Assembly (NCBI GenBank): GCA_036785705.1
Contig: JAWUZG010000056.1
Location: forward strand, 1,737,001 to 1,801,000
DNA: 64,000 nt
Direction of reading: 5' to 3'
Source of the DNA: Acanthornis magna
Lineage: Eukaryota; Chordata; Aves; Passeriformes; Acanthizidae
Under the pieces are notes generated by a model that did not search any database, was not told where the DNA came from, and was given only the letters and a program-made list of their open reading frames with translations. Positions 1 to 10,541 of this stretch are shown one piece after another (positions within the stretch are counted from its first letter, which is position 1; each line of letters begins with the position of its first letter). Both the position numbers and the translations under genes were made by a program.

Positions 1-710
1 GAAACAGTTGTGCTATAAACAGAACCAGGGGTGCCTCTCCTTCAGATTTTTATACTATATAAGTGACCCTTCAGTTTCTTTTCTAACTGTTCTACCTGCT
101 GTTCTCCAAAATGTATAATTAAAAGCCACAGTTCCTCTTTAAGTCCTGCTTAGGGGTGCTGAGCCCTGCTTCCACCCTCATTGAAAAGAAGGCCCATGGG
201 CACTTCAGACACAGACACATAAAGAAGGTAAAACACCTACAGCAAAATACACAATCAACGTCTAAGATAGTTTAAAGAGGACCTTGAAAAGGCAGAATTT
301 TAGATGCAAGGAATTCTAAAAGCAGCAGTAAAGTAAATCTAGTGCTTAGAGGGAAGTCTGCAAAAGAAAGAAAATGAGAAGCTTCTCAACAATCTTTCTA
401 CTTTGCCCAATATTTGCCCATTCCCAGATGAATTTCAGAAGACTGGCTTATGTCCATATTTTGGAAAACTTTCCAAGCCACTTCTATCTTTTGCTAAAGC
501 CTTTTGTATTCTCACTTAGGTTAATATGCAATTGCCAATGACAGTGATTAACTGATATAAATCCATCATGCCATTAAGAGCATGCATGTTCACTTGTTCA
601 ACCCTTTTTTTTTTTTTGGGAATGTAAGAATAACAACAGTGATCTTACAAATTTCCAAACCCGTTTATTGAGAAACTTCTTAAAAGAAAAAAATGGGACT
701 ATATACTCAC
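1..710 (-). other. IDH3A: IDH3A intron 2 (partial)
   Basis: Begins at the GTGAGT donor of exon 2 and runs off the left edge. A short T tract lies at about 606-618. I see no repeat family, RNA gene or further exon in it. Confidence 0.75.
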
Positions 711-2914
711 AGCATTACCAAAACTTCTGGTCACCTTTTTTTGGTTTTTGAAAGCACCTAGCAATCGAGAAACCTGCAAAAACAGAAAACAAAAAGATGC
801 TGTTTTAGTGCACAAATGGGATTTTAAAAGTTTAATGATGTTGCAGCACATCTCCATTTTAAAGTCATATTGCTTTAAATCTCCTATCTGAAACTACTAT
901 AAAAATCCAAATGAAACCAGAGTAGCTAGTGCTTTGCCAAGTTGCACTCTAACATTCAGTGCAGCAGGTCCTTGTGGGTATTCTTAGCACAAGATGAGCC
1001 CAGGACAGCCACACTTTGCCCTGCACTGTGCTCCCCTGTCCTGCCTGGGGGTCACTGCACCCTACCTCAAGTCCTTACACACAACGTGTTGCAAGCAAGG
1101 CTGCAGGAACGCTAACTAAATACAGGATATGCTAAGGATGAAGATTTTTGGAAAGCAAAGTGAAAAATTAAGCACTTCGCTGGTAGCAGTTGGGTGGACA
1201 GGATCTTTACACATTTTAGTTGATGCTTCCAAAACTATTTTGCATTAGTGTCACTTCTTCCATTCAAACGGGGGTGAGTTTTGTTCTTCTACCTTTTATA
1301 CCTGTAGGTGTTGTACTGTTGCCTTCTGCATGCCTGATGGTTTTTAAAAAGTGGAACTGAAATGCACATTAAAGACAAAATTCACCATAGCAATGAATGT
1401 ACACAGCATAGTAAAAGAATTACATTTTCTAACATCTGAATATTCTGAACTGGCATTAAGCTTCAAAATGGGGATGGTATCTAAGCTTGGGCTCTTGCCC
1501 AGCTGAGCACCATGGACAAAATCCCTAAACCCCAGAAAAACCACAGCCTCTCAATCTTACCCTCCTCTCTAGGACTATTGATGCCTCTGTGGCTTAAAAG
1601 GCAGAAGACTTCTAACTGCAGAGACTTACACTACTTCAATTCTGCCATATCCACATGTGCAGGCTGTCTGCAGCTATCAGGCTAGAAATTACTTTGACAA
1701 TTCGTATTCCTCTCCTGTCCCACTTGTATTTGTTATTTCTTATCTTCACTGACACCTATGGTGTAAGGCAAAGGGAACAAACTATGTTGGCACCAACAGA
1801 AACATGTAGAAACAGTATAATTCTCCTGCATATTGTAATGAATGCTGTGGGAGAAGTAATCTAAGCTAGATCTATTTTTACTTGTAGCCCCACATGAGAT
1901 GTACAAGGTCACTGCAACAGGCAAGCAGCGTTTACCAAAGCAAGCCATATGGTTGAGGATGAAGGCAGAGCAATCAAATGAAAATGTGAAGTTGACTGTA
2001 CAGTGTAAGTGTTCTCATGGTACAGTTTCTGCATATAGAAACAGGATTCACATTGCAGAGCAGCTCTGGAACAGTCTGTCTTGTCAGAAATCATGGGCCT
2101 AGTACATTATATACTGAAGTTCAACACTGGTGGCACCAACAAAGAATCCAGCCAAGGAAAACTGATCCATTCTGACCTTAAAGTCACGTGTCGTTATTAG
2201 CTCTTGACAGTTCTTCCTTATTTTAGCGGATAGGTTAAGTGGGGCAGCCTCAATGACTTTGCCTCTAGCAGGCAGTTATTTAAAGGTGCAAAAGAAATTT
2301 CATTTACTCAAGGCAAAAAAAGCAGCATCTCCGTGACAGCCCCGGGATAAGGCCTGCATTTCAGAATGGTTCAGAGCAGTAAATCCCAGAGGACAGGTGT
2401 GGGGGCCAGAAAGCCACCAGCCAGAGCCCGGTATCTGTTGTCTCCAGCCGGCTCTGCGGTGCCTGGTACCGCGGGTTCTTTGCGGGAATGGCGTTTCCAG
2501 GCTGTGCTGCCTCTCAGCCGCGCACCGGGAGCTGCCCGCAGCCGCGGTGGTCCCGCCGCTGCTGTGACCTCTACGGCGCGACCTCCCCGCAGGCCGCTCC
2601 GAGGGATGGCGCGGCGCCCCCCCGGCCCGGCCCGGCCCGGCCCGCTCGACTAACGGCCCCCACGGCCCCTTCCCGCCGCCGCCCCGGGGAGGGGGAATGA
2701 GAGAGAACCCGCGAGCACCGCGGGGCCGCCATTCGGCCCGAGCCCGGCGGCCCTTCGCCCTCGGAGCGCTGCCAGGGCCCGGCGGCACCGCGACCTTGCG
2801 GCCGGGCGGCCGCGCCTCAGACGCCACCGAGCTCCGGGACGCGCCCCGGGCGCCGCGGGGCAGGGTCCGGCCCGTCCCCCCGCCTACCGTGGGCATCCAC
2901 GCGGTCGCGGCCAT
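1..2914 (-). CDS. IDH3A: IDH3A, 5' part of gene (coding exons 1-2, rest off the left edge)
   Basis: Catalytic alpha subunit of mitochondrial NAD-dependent isocitrate dehydrogenase (TCA cycle, matrix; isocitrate to 2-oxoglutarate). Two exons are visible: 2888-2914 (codons 1-9) and 711-773 (codons 10-30), joined at phase 0 with a GTAGGC donor and a TTTGCAG acceptor. The joined start MAATAWMPT-VSRLLGAF closely parallels the mammalian IDH3A start (MAGPAWISK-VSRLLGAF, from memory), and the boundary falls at the same codon. These residues form the mitochondrial targeting presequence; no catalytic residue is inside the window. The next expected exon (the segment around VTLIPGDGIG) was looked for on the minus strand in 1-700 and not found, so it should lie further left. 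The head-to-head placement with CIB2 supports the call. The ATG was chosen by family match; an in-frame ATG 15 nt upstream at 2927-2929 exists but is not the family start. Confidence 0.9.
711..773 (-). CDS. IDH3A: IDH3A coding exon 2
   Basis: 63 nt, 21 codons in phase 0. The translation begins VSRLLGAFKNQKKVTRSF, almost the family sequence of the presequence end. The acceptor is TTTTTGCAG and the donor is GTGAGT. The segment is basic and hydroxylated with no acidic residues, as expected of a cleavable mitochondrial targeting peptide. No in-frame stop or frameshift is present. Confidence 0.92.
774..2887 (-). other. IDH3A: IDH3A intron 1
   Basis: About 2.1 kb between coding exons 1 and 2. The right 450 bases are CpG-rich promoter sequence. 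The rest is ordinary A/T-rich intron. Open frames at 1655-2102 and 1344-1544 are short, show no family resemblance and are treated as chance. Confidence 0.8.
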
Positions 2915-3055
2915 GACGCGCCCGGGCACCGCGGCTGCCGAGGCCCGAGAGCTCCGCGCCCGCCGCTAAACCGGAACCGGCGCGCGGGGAGCGGCGGCCC
3001 CGCCCCGCCTCGCGAGGCCCCGCCCCGGGACCGCCGCTGCGGCAGCGCCCGCTCA
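2440..3055. promoter_or_regulatory. CpG-island promoter of IDH3A
   Basis: Dense CpG sequence spans IDH3A exon 1. Just upstream of the minus-strand ATG lie an ETS-type core ACCGGAA at 2970-2976 and two GC boxes of the CCCCGCCCC type at about 2998-3008 and 3018-3027. A YY1-like GCCGCCATT lies at 2725-2733, inside intron 1, the downstream position YY1 sites often take in nuclear genes for mitochondrial proteins. There is no TATA box near the expected start. In human the IDH3A and CIB2 promoters are close together in head-to-head arrangement, so this island may also start CIB2 transcripts rightward. Confidence 0.75.
2888..2914 (-). CDS. IDH3A: IDH3A coding exon 1
   Basis: Nine codons, MAATAWMPT, then the donor GTAGGC (minus strand, from 2887 leftward). 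The M-A-x-x-A-W pattern and a split after codon 9 match the IDH3A family. The exon sits in a CpG island. The 5' UTR should extend rightward to roughly 2950-2980, where an ETS-type core and GC boxes begin. Confidence 0.85.
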
Positions 3056-3430
3056 GCTCCCGCCCGCCGCTGCCTCAGGCGGTGCGAGCCTCAGCCCTCA
3101 CCCCGCGGCCCCTCAGCTCCCGCTTGCCAATGCCTGAGGCAGTCCGAGCCTCCTCCCCCGGCCCTCAGCCCTCATTCCCGCCGCCCCTCAGCTCCCGCTG
3201 CCTGAGGCGGTCCGAACCTCCTTCCCCGGCCCTCATCCCGCAGCCCCTCAGCTCCCGCCAATGCCTGAGGCGGTCCGAGCCTCCTCCCCCGGCTCTCAGC
3301 CCTCATCCCACGGCCCCTCAGCTCTCGCCGCCGCTGCCTGAGGCGGTCCGAGTTTCCTTCCCCAGCCCTCAACTCCCGGCCGCCAATGCCTGAGGCGGTC
3401 CGAGCCTCCTTCCCCGGCCCTCAGCCCTCA
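3055..3430. repeat. GC-rich promoter-proximal minisatellite, about 6 units
   Basis: A degenerate tandem repeat. The anchor TGCCTGAGGCGGTCCGAGCC, or a close variant, starts at 3071, 3131, 3199, 3262, 3335 and 3387, giving spacings of 60, 68, 63, 73 and 52 bases. Between anchors the units share CCCCGGCCCTCAGCCCTCA and CGGCCCCTCAGCTCCCGC, with small insertions and losses. Proline- and serine-rich open frames across it (3082-3393, 3386-3679) result from the repeat and are not called as genes. Confidence 0.9.
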
Positions 3431-3559
3431 TGCTGCGGCCCGGCGGAGGTGCTGCGGGAAGCCCCCGCTCCTGGCGGTGCGGGAGGTGCCGGGGCAGACG
3501 GCCCGGGGCGGACGGAGGACGCGGAGCCCCAGGAGCGGTGTCTGAGGAGGTACCGTTGT

Positions 3560-6500
3560 GGCAACTGTGTAGAGACAACCAGTTTTCAAAGAGGCCCCAA
3601 TTTTGAAGCGTTTGATGGTTTTATAAAATCTCGCCCTCTGGAATTGGGTCGTTCATGGGAAAAAAATAGTTCTTGTTAAGAAAGAAGATGTCGAGTTTTT
3701 GTTGAAGTAGATAAGAAACCTCCTAAACCCATGTCCTTTAAAGTGTTAAAAACAAAGCTGTCGAAATCGGGACAATTTAAGGCTTCTGTTTGCCTTCATT
3801 TCCGAGGTACTTTCTGAGTATTTTAAAAAACCGATGCCGTGTCAGTTCCAGGAGCGGCGGGGCCTGTGGCTGCAGTGCTCCTTCCCCAGCAGCGCCTGCC
3901 AAGGGCCCCCCGCTGCCTGCTGGTGCTGATCACTCACGCTGAAGGTGGCGGTAGAGCCTGGGCTATTCCGGAGGGTAAAGCAGCGAACTAGAGCTAAGGC
4001 AGTTTGTTATAAATGAATTCAGGGGCCGAAATTTTAACTGTATAATATTGAGTATTTATTAATAGAGCAAAGGCAAAACAGCGCTGGGTGCTTAGCAATT
4101 TTGCCAGAGGCACACTCATCCATTGTACAGTGAACTTAAGTACTTTCTTTAACTGTTACATATTCATTAAGCCTCGAAGGTGATTTACACTTCACTCAAC
4201 TCCCCCCTCCGATCCTTGCCCCCTTCTGCCAGTGAAGGCGCCTGGCGTGGAGTCTCGGACCCTCTGGATTGTCTCAGAACTGAAGGCTGAAATCCTCCCG
4301 TCTATGTTTCCTCAGTTCCAACTTAATTTGTAGGTGACAGTTCCTTTTGGGAGGTGTGAGTCGAGATAACAGACTTCCTGGGATGCCGGCAGTTATCTTC
4401 TTTGTTTCTTTAGGATGTCTTGATCCCTGGCTCTGTGTTTTACCAACTTAAAAGACATTTATTACCATGTATTTATTATTACATTTTCTAGCATATTACA
4501 ACTATCTCGAAGTTACAATTTACCCTAACCTTGTTTCTACTTAATTATATTTTATCTTAACATTATTTTTTTTATACAGTACACATCACTTCTAAATGTT
4601 AAATTCATATATGCGAAAGCCAGCATTTATCATTCACTCATTTATCACAAGTTTGAGCTCGTACCTCTGGGAATGACCGCTTCTAAAAACTTTTCCTACC
4701 TTTTTCCTACCTTTCTTACACTTGACAACATTAAAATCAGGGCTCTGTCTCAGTATAATTTCCTACCAGTTTTTGGTGATAGAGTTGTCATATTACTTGC
4801 AGCCTTTCCAGTTAATTAGCTCTCCTGGGTGTGCTTGAAAGCTGAGGACTAAGACTGTGTAGTTTGCTCTTATCTTAAATGTGTGAGTAGAAATTCTTAG
4901 AGTTGACATGTGACAGTATACAGCACTAGTAGCCTGCATTTTCTGAGAGTCACTTGCACTTTTTTTTGGTGAGAAGACACCAGAGATACTCACAGCCTTT
5001 CCTCTATTGATGTTTTATCTTGGTTTTGATGTTGCTTTGAATTGAGAATTGTCATTCAGATGTCTGTAATATCAGGTGTTTAGAATTCTCTTGATACTGA
5101 TTTTCTTTTGGTAATTATATACATAGTCAACAGTTATATCCATGTTGCTTTCTTGTGTTTGTGACTGTATCTGCACCTACATTGTGGGGTTGCACTTGGA
5201 ATGTAAATTGAGGGGAGATAATGTGGATGATTTGAATGTAAAAAAATGAATTTTTTATACATTTTCAGCATCTATTGATCTGTGTCTTGGAGGTGTTATC
5301 ATAATAATGCTACAGTAATAAGATGTTAACAGTGACTGGCTTGGATCTGTTCTGAGGAGGAATGAACAACACAGTAATAAACCCATGAGTAGTTATTTTG
5401 CTGAAGAAAATGATGCCTGTACATAGTAGACAGCAGTACTGTCTTTCCCCTAGGGATCACTATATTGAGACTCCCTATGGGAAAATTCATTATATTACAT
5501 TTAGTCTGCTTAGGTAACCATTACTTTTTTTTTTTTAATGATTATTTTATTCGTGAAGTGAGACATTGTCTTGTGTAAAACATCTTTTAAAAAAAAAGGG
5601 GGGGGTTAATTTCTATTTGATTTATTATGGATAAATTATGCTTAATGAAATGCAGTCGGAAAACTCCATTTGCTATCATAGTGTATGTTTTTAAGCTAGA
5701 TAGATAAGATCATAAAACCAACAAATTCTCACACAAGTTTTTCCTTTCTGTTTATTTTCTTTAGCACTAAAAACTCCCTAGAAAGTTCCTGCTCCTCATA
5801 GCGAAAGCAGTTTAGTCACACAGTCAGCAGCTTTCTGTTCTTTCCCTGTTCGAGGGACATGAGTCTTGCATCTTTCTCAAGCTGTTTATTCATTCCTCAG
5901 TCATGGCTCAGACTCATCAAGCCTTTTCTTACAGGATAGCACTTCCAGACAAATTTAGTGGGCATCTGAGCATCCTCCCATCCATCATGTGCTGGAAAAG
6001 CAACTTTTAACCTATTGCAGTAACAAAACCTGTCATTTTCACATATTTTAGGATTTCTAGGATTTCAGAACTGTATTTACAGTTCATTTTTTATTTATAG
6101 TTCACGATAACTATTAAATAAGAGGCATGTTGTAACAGTCAGTGGAGCACATTGCAATGGTAATGTTTTGTAGCTCTGTGGCATCTTTAAAGACCTTTTT
6201 TTTTTAGCTCCACAGCAGCTGTAGTAGGTGAGTGTTATTATTCCTTGTTTATCTGTAAGCAAATAGAATTGTGAATAGCTTTCCAGTAAATAAAACAAGC
6301 CCCAAAGACTCAGGGGGAATTTCTGCATCCGTGGAGGATAGAACTTCTCCCACTGCAAGTAGTGATCACTGTTACTCGCATCTGCAGTAGAAGTGGGCAC
6401 TAAGGACTCGTAGAAGGTAACAACACAATAAATGTACAGGCAGCCCCTCTGGATCAAAACTGTTCTTTGTGCTCACTCAGTGACTCTTTATGAACAGTTA

Positions 6501-9500
6501 TTCTTCAAGGAAACAAACACCTGTGTGAGAGGGAAATTGTTGGAATACTTGGTATAATGGGCATGAAATTTCGTAGGTTCTTTTCTCCCACATTAAAAGC
6601 TGTAGCAAACCAACATGTGAAAGCAGTAGATATGCAACATGATTGTTAAAACTCTGTGTGGATCCTCTCGTGAACAGGAAAAGTGATCTGTTCATAGGAA
6701 CTTGATCTTCCTGTGGTGAAGAGTAAGAGCTTTCATACTTAAACCACCGCCACATTCTCACTGCATCATTTACAGAGGCAATTTAAGGTACTCTGACCTG
6801 TCTGCTGGAGGTCATTAAACTTACACCACTCCTAAGAAGTTAGAGCAGTCACCTGCTGTAGCAGCCATGGCTTGCAACACTTCAGAGCAGGGAAACATGC
6901 ACCGAAGGCTGTGTGGAGCTGCCAGCCTGGTGTGTCCCACTCCCTGTGGCTGTGGGAATAAACCCCTGCAGCTGTGCTCAGAGAGCAACCTCGGGGGGTG
7001 GGTGAGGCCATTGCAGCCCACAGACACCTTGCCATGAAGTACTACCATTGTGGTACTCGGGTAACAGAGTATTTCCTGCTCTGGGATTTAAATTTCTGGA
7101 GCAGATGAGCAGTGGCTATTTAACCATTGTCTCTGGTATAATGAGCAGTGAAATGGCAAGATTATTGTGTATATACTGTCCTCCTTACTAAACTTTGTCT
7201 GCAACTGATTGCAAGATGTGCGTTATGTATTCCTAATAGCTTCAAATCACTTGGTTTGGCAAATAGTTTTAAGAAACTGAAATACAGTGAGGTGTGTTGG
7301 TACTGGTAGCATTTAAGGTCAGTTCTTGCCGTGCACATTGAAAAGTATTGATTTGTTGCAGCAACATGCTGGGAGTAAATTTGCTTAACACCCAGCTGGG
7401 AAATACAACTGATCTTTGATAAATATTAACAGATAAAAGAAGTGAAGGAGAATAAACTGGAAGATTATCTGAACTTTGACATGTACAACCAAATAGGAGT
7501 GAAAAAGACTTTGTGCATTATACTGCCTTTAAATTTTACCCAATTAGTATAGCAAGATAATTATGCATTTAAATACAGTTACCGTTGTAATATGCTTGAG
7601 AAGAGCTAGCTGGTATAGTGTAAGCCCTCAACGGGTTTTAAAATGCATATTTTAATTCTATTTTCTAAGGAAAAATACTCTTCAGAGTATGGCAAGAAGA
7701 GTTTGAGAAACTGTTAATTTTTAGTCCATACTCAGTGGGTGCTGTTCCCTGGGTAAGCTGAGTCTTTCTTTTAAAGCAGTTAACTCTTTTAGCCATACAG
7801 ATTTCTCTGCATATTTTCTCTGCAATAGTATAAAACCAAGGCATTTCTAATATTCAAGATAAAGTGGAGGTGGCAGAGTGGAAAGCCAGGCCCAAAGGAA
7901 TAAACAGGAGTATGTCTGTGACCCTCAGGATCTCTACCTCTGGCCTACATTGTAACCACAAGTAAGCCTTACCTGGTTAATGCTTTCCATTCAGCCCTGC
8001 TGCTGTTTTACTGCTGTTATTCTGATTCAAAAGATAGAGACTATCTGATATGTGTGTGTCTTCTAGGGTACAGTGGAACCAAGCAGCCAGGGATATAAAA
8101 GCAGGTGACAAATGAAAAGATGGGATGTCAGCTTTTCACTGTAGGAGTACTGTTAAGTGTACAGAGTCACAAGATGAAAAGATACGGAGCCAAATCCACC
8201 CCTGCTGTCAATTAACTTCTGTATAATAACATTAGAGGTAATTTGGCCATTTATATTTAATCTGATTTGCATAGATGGGCAGCTTGAAGTAGGTGTCTGT
8301 GAATGGAACGCTATTTCATGCAAATCACTTGCCTAAGTATTGGTCTGGTCTGAACTGAGAGCAGCTGTTACCTCTTGCATTTCAGTAATTGAAACCTAGC
8401 ACCAGATCAGAGATAATAACCAGGCTTAATTATATGTATAACCACTAAAGCCAACGATGGAGCTCATTCAGAGTTGAGGATGGGTCAGAACTTTCAGTCT
8501 GTGCAAGTTCATAGTCTCAAGAGGCCCTTATAGATTGTTGTTTTCTGATAAAAATTAAAATTGAAATACTGTGTTTTGCAGGTTTTTTAAATTATTTTTT
8601 ATATTCTGACTTACCTGTGGAGAACTTTTTGTAACATAATAAGAATCCAATGCCATATATATACATGGCAGGGATATATCTGCGGATATACCAGGGAAAA
8701 GGAAAAAAAACAACACCAGTGGTTGGGAAAACAGAGATCAGTTTGGCCGTGTAACAGTCAGTACAACTGTGGTATTTGAACAGATGCTTGCTGAACTCTT
8801 GATCTCATGGTAAATCATTCAGTTTGTACTTTCCTTACTGCTGTAATTTCTTCCCTATTATTCTGAAACTGTGTTGCAATATGCTCTGTTGCTAGAATCC
8901 ATTTCTTTGATGCTACAATTCTGATGTTTGCTTATTTCTAATAAGCCTTGTTGCCTACATTCTCATCCCAAGCCATTTATTTTGTGTATGTGATAATACC
9001 TTATAATTTTTGTAGCTCAAGGCAGTGCTGGTTTGCAGCTAATCAAACCTGCATTTCTAAATGTCATAATTTGAATAAGCCATAACAACAGCCTGCAGTT
9101 CAGCACTTTGTAGACTGTTCTTACCTACATATCCAACACACTCCATAGGATATTTTTACTATGTATACAATGTATTTGCTTTGACTATTACTTTTAAATA
9201 TTTGTTCTTTATTGTTATATGCCAAGGTAAAGTGAATTCTTATTATCCAATCCTGCTATCAGGCCAGGATCTTTAGAAGCTATAGGGAAAAGTGCAAGGT
9301 AATTCTCCAAGTGTTTTTATTAAACTTGCTATCTTGATGAGGAAACAATGACCATTGGTAGACTGTAAATAAAGAAGTTAGGAATTTTACCCTGTCCTGC
9401 CCCTACGTGCACGAATGGAAAGTGAATTTATAATGGGTCCTTCTTCCCCGTTGTCATCCATTCTCACTCAGACTTCTTCCTGCTGTTGTTATAAGAGCTT

Positions 9501-9760
9501 ATCCTTCTGCAGATGTTAGATAATATAATTTTGTCTGTCTGCTTCTCATAATGCTCTTTTATTTTTTTATTTCCCCGACAGTAGGGTTGTGTTGCGCTAA
9601 AACACCCCGTGAGCCCTCTACTGGCACTTTCTGCTTTTGCTGTAGGCTGTGGTAGCAGTTTTTCCTTCCCAGATGTGCTTACCTGAGCCTAAGGAGTCGG
9701 GCTAGCATCTGTTAAACTACTTAAATCTTGCTGGTTTGTTTGGTTTTTTTTTTTAAATTT
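3560..9760. other. Intergenic region between IDH3A and CIB2
   Basis: Mostly A/T-rich sequence with no gene I can support. It holds the LTR-like stretch at about 4000-4650, described separately. Short open frames on the minus strand at 6095-6457, 6498-6761 and 6821-7048 lack codon character or splice context. A non-coding first exon or long first intron of CIB2 starting from the IDH3A island could cross this space. Confidence 0.6.
4000..4650 (-). mobile_element. LTR-like retroelement remnant (tentative)
   Basis: A block of different texture from its surroundings. It starts with an A/T-rich segment that contains, on the minus strand, an AATAAA signal near 4053-4059. It continues through a GC-richer middle (4200-4400) into a second A/T-rich segment with several TTTATTA motifs. 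This layout resembles bird endogenous-retrovirus LTRs in reverse orientation. I could not define TG...CA ends or a target-site duplication, so limits and family are uncertain. Confidence 0.35.
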
Positions 9761-9779
9761 AGTTAATGTGCGAAGGAGT

Positions 9780-10195
9780 CCTTGCGTTCACTGCTGTAGC
9801 CGGGAGTTTGGTGCCTTTGGTAGTGAACTCTCATCCTCGCTAGGCACAGCGCAGACATGAGCATTCCCTGCGGAGCCCCCGCGGCGCCTGGGGCTGCTGT
9901 GGGGACGCTCAGGACACCGTGAGGCTGCACGCAGCCGTGTGCCCCCGGCAGCCCGGGGCAGGGCCGCTCGCAGAGCTGAGCGGGGGCTGCGTGCTGTGCC
10001 CATGCACTCCCCAGCTCCCGGGCTGCCTGGGGGTGCCTGGCAATACGGCTGCGCTGCCCAGCGCCACCGGCTGACGCAGAGCTGCTCCAAAACCTGGAGG
10101 TGCCGTGAGGAGAGCCCTGAGCGAGACCCCGAGGCAAGAGAGAGCTGCGTTCTGCTAGGAGCGACTGCGAGGGGTTTGGGTTATAAAAGCTCCGT
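9780..10195 (+). promoter_or_regulatory. CIB2: GC-rich proximal promoter candidate of CIB2
   Basis: A GC- and CpG-richer block of about 400 bases inside A/T-rich DNA. It ends with TATAAAAG at 10182-10189, about 300 bases before the CIB2 start codon. It would place a transcription start near 10210-10220, with no intron needed before the ATG. Inference: a tissue-restricted TATA promoter for CIB2, separate from the IDH3A island. Open frames in this block (9763-10137, 9939-10265) are compositional. Confidence 0.5.
10182..10189 (+). promoter_or_regulatory. CIB2: TATA box candidate upstream of CIB2
   Basis: TATAAAAG directly after the GC-rich block and on the coding strand of CIB2. Its distance to the ATG (about 300 bases) fits an unspliced leader. 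Confidence 0.45.
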
Positions 10196-10490
10196 ATGCC
10201 TCTTAGAAAAGCATCTGAAAAGGGGCAGATTGGTATCCCTGTTTTTGCAGGACACCTGCCTGTGATTTTAACACTTTCCTTCCTGGCACGCTCCAGTCAA
10301 GCCTTTGCAAAGATTTCCCAGGCTGTGTCCTTCCTCACTGGGCAGGTACAGTCCAAACCAGTTCAATGCAGGCTCTGGGATTTTTTCAGCTTGCTCACAG
10401 AGTATACGTGCTCTAAATGCCTACAATACAGAGGAATCCAGCTACTTCTAATGGGATGCATTTGCAGAGAGGAAGAATTCCTCATTTAAG

Positions 10491-10541
10491 ATGGGTAATA
10501 AGCAAACAATATTTACTGATGAACAGCTAGATGCCTACCAG
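10491..10541 (+). CDS. CIB2: CIB2 coding exon 1
   Basis: 17 codons, [17 protein letters not shown], followed by the donor GTAAGA in phase 0. It carries the N-myristoylation glycine. The sequence before the ATG stays unspliced back to the TATA candidate unless an acceptor such as TTTTTTCAG at 10382-10390 is used. Confidence 0.93.

Noticed and set aside
2300..2929. 209-codon minus-strand open frame covering IDH3A exon 1
   Set aside because: Only its first codons are IDH3A; the rest is intron and CpG-island read-through after a good GTAGGC donor, with low-complexity Arg/Gly/Pro content.
3082..3679. Proline- and serine-rich open frames
   Set aside because: They follow the minisatellite units and have no family resemblance; open because the repeat is GC-rich.
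9763..10265. Overlapping open frames of 100-124 codons near the CIB2 promoter
   Set aside because: They occur on both strands in the same GC-rich block, as expected from composition; no domain or splice context.
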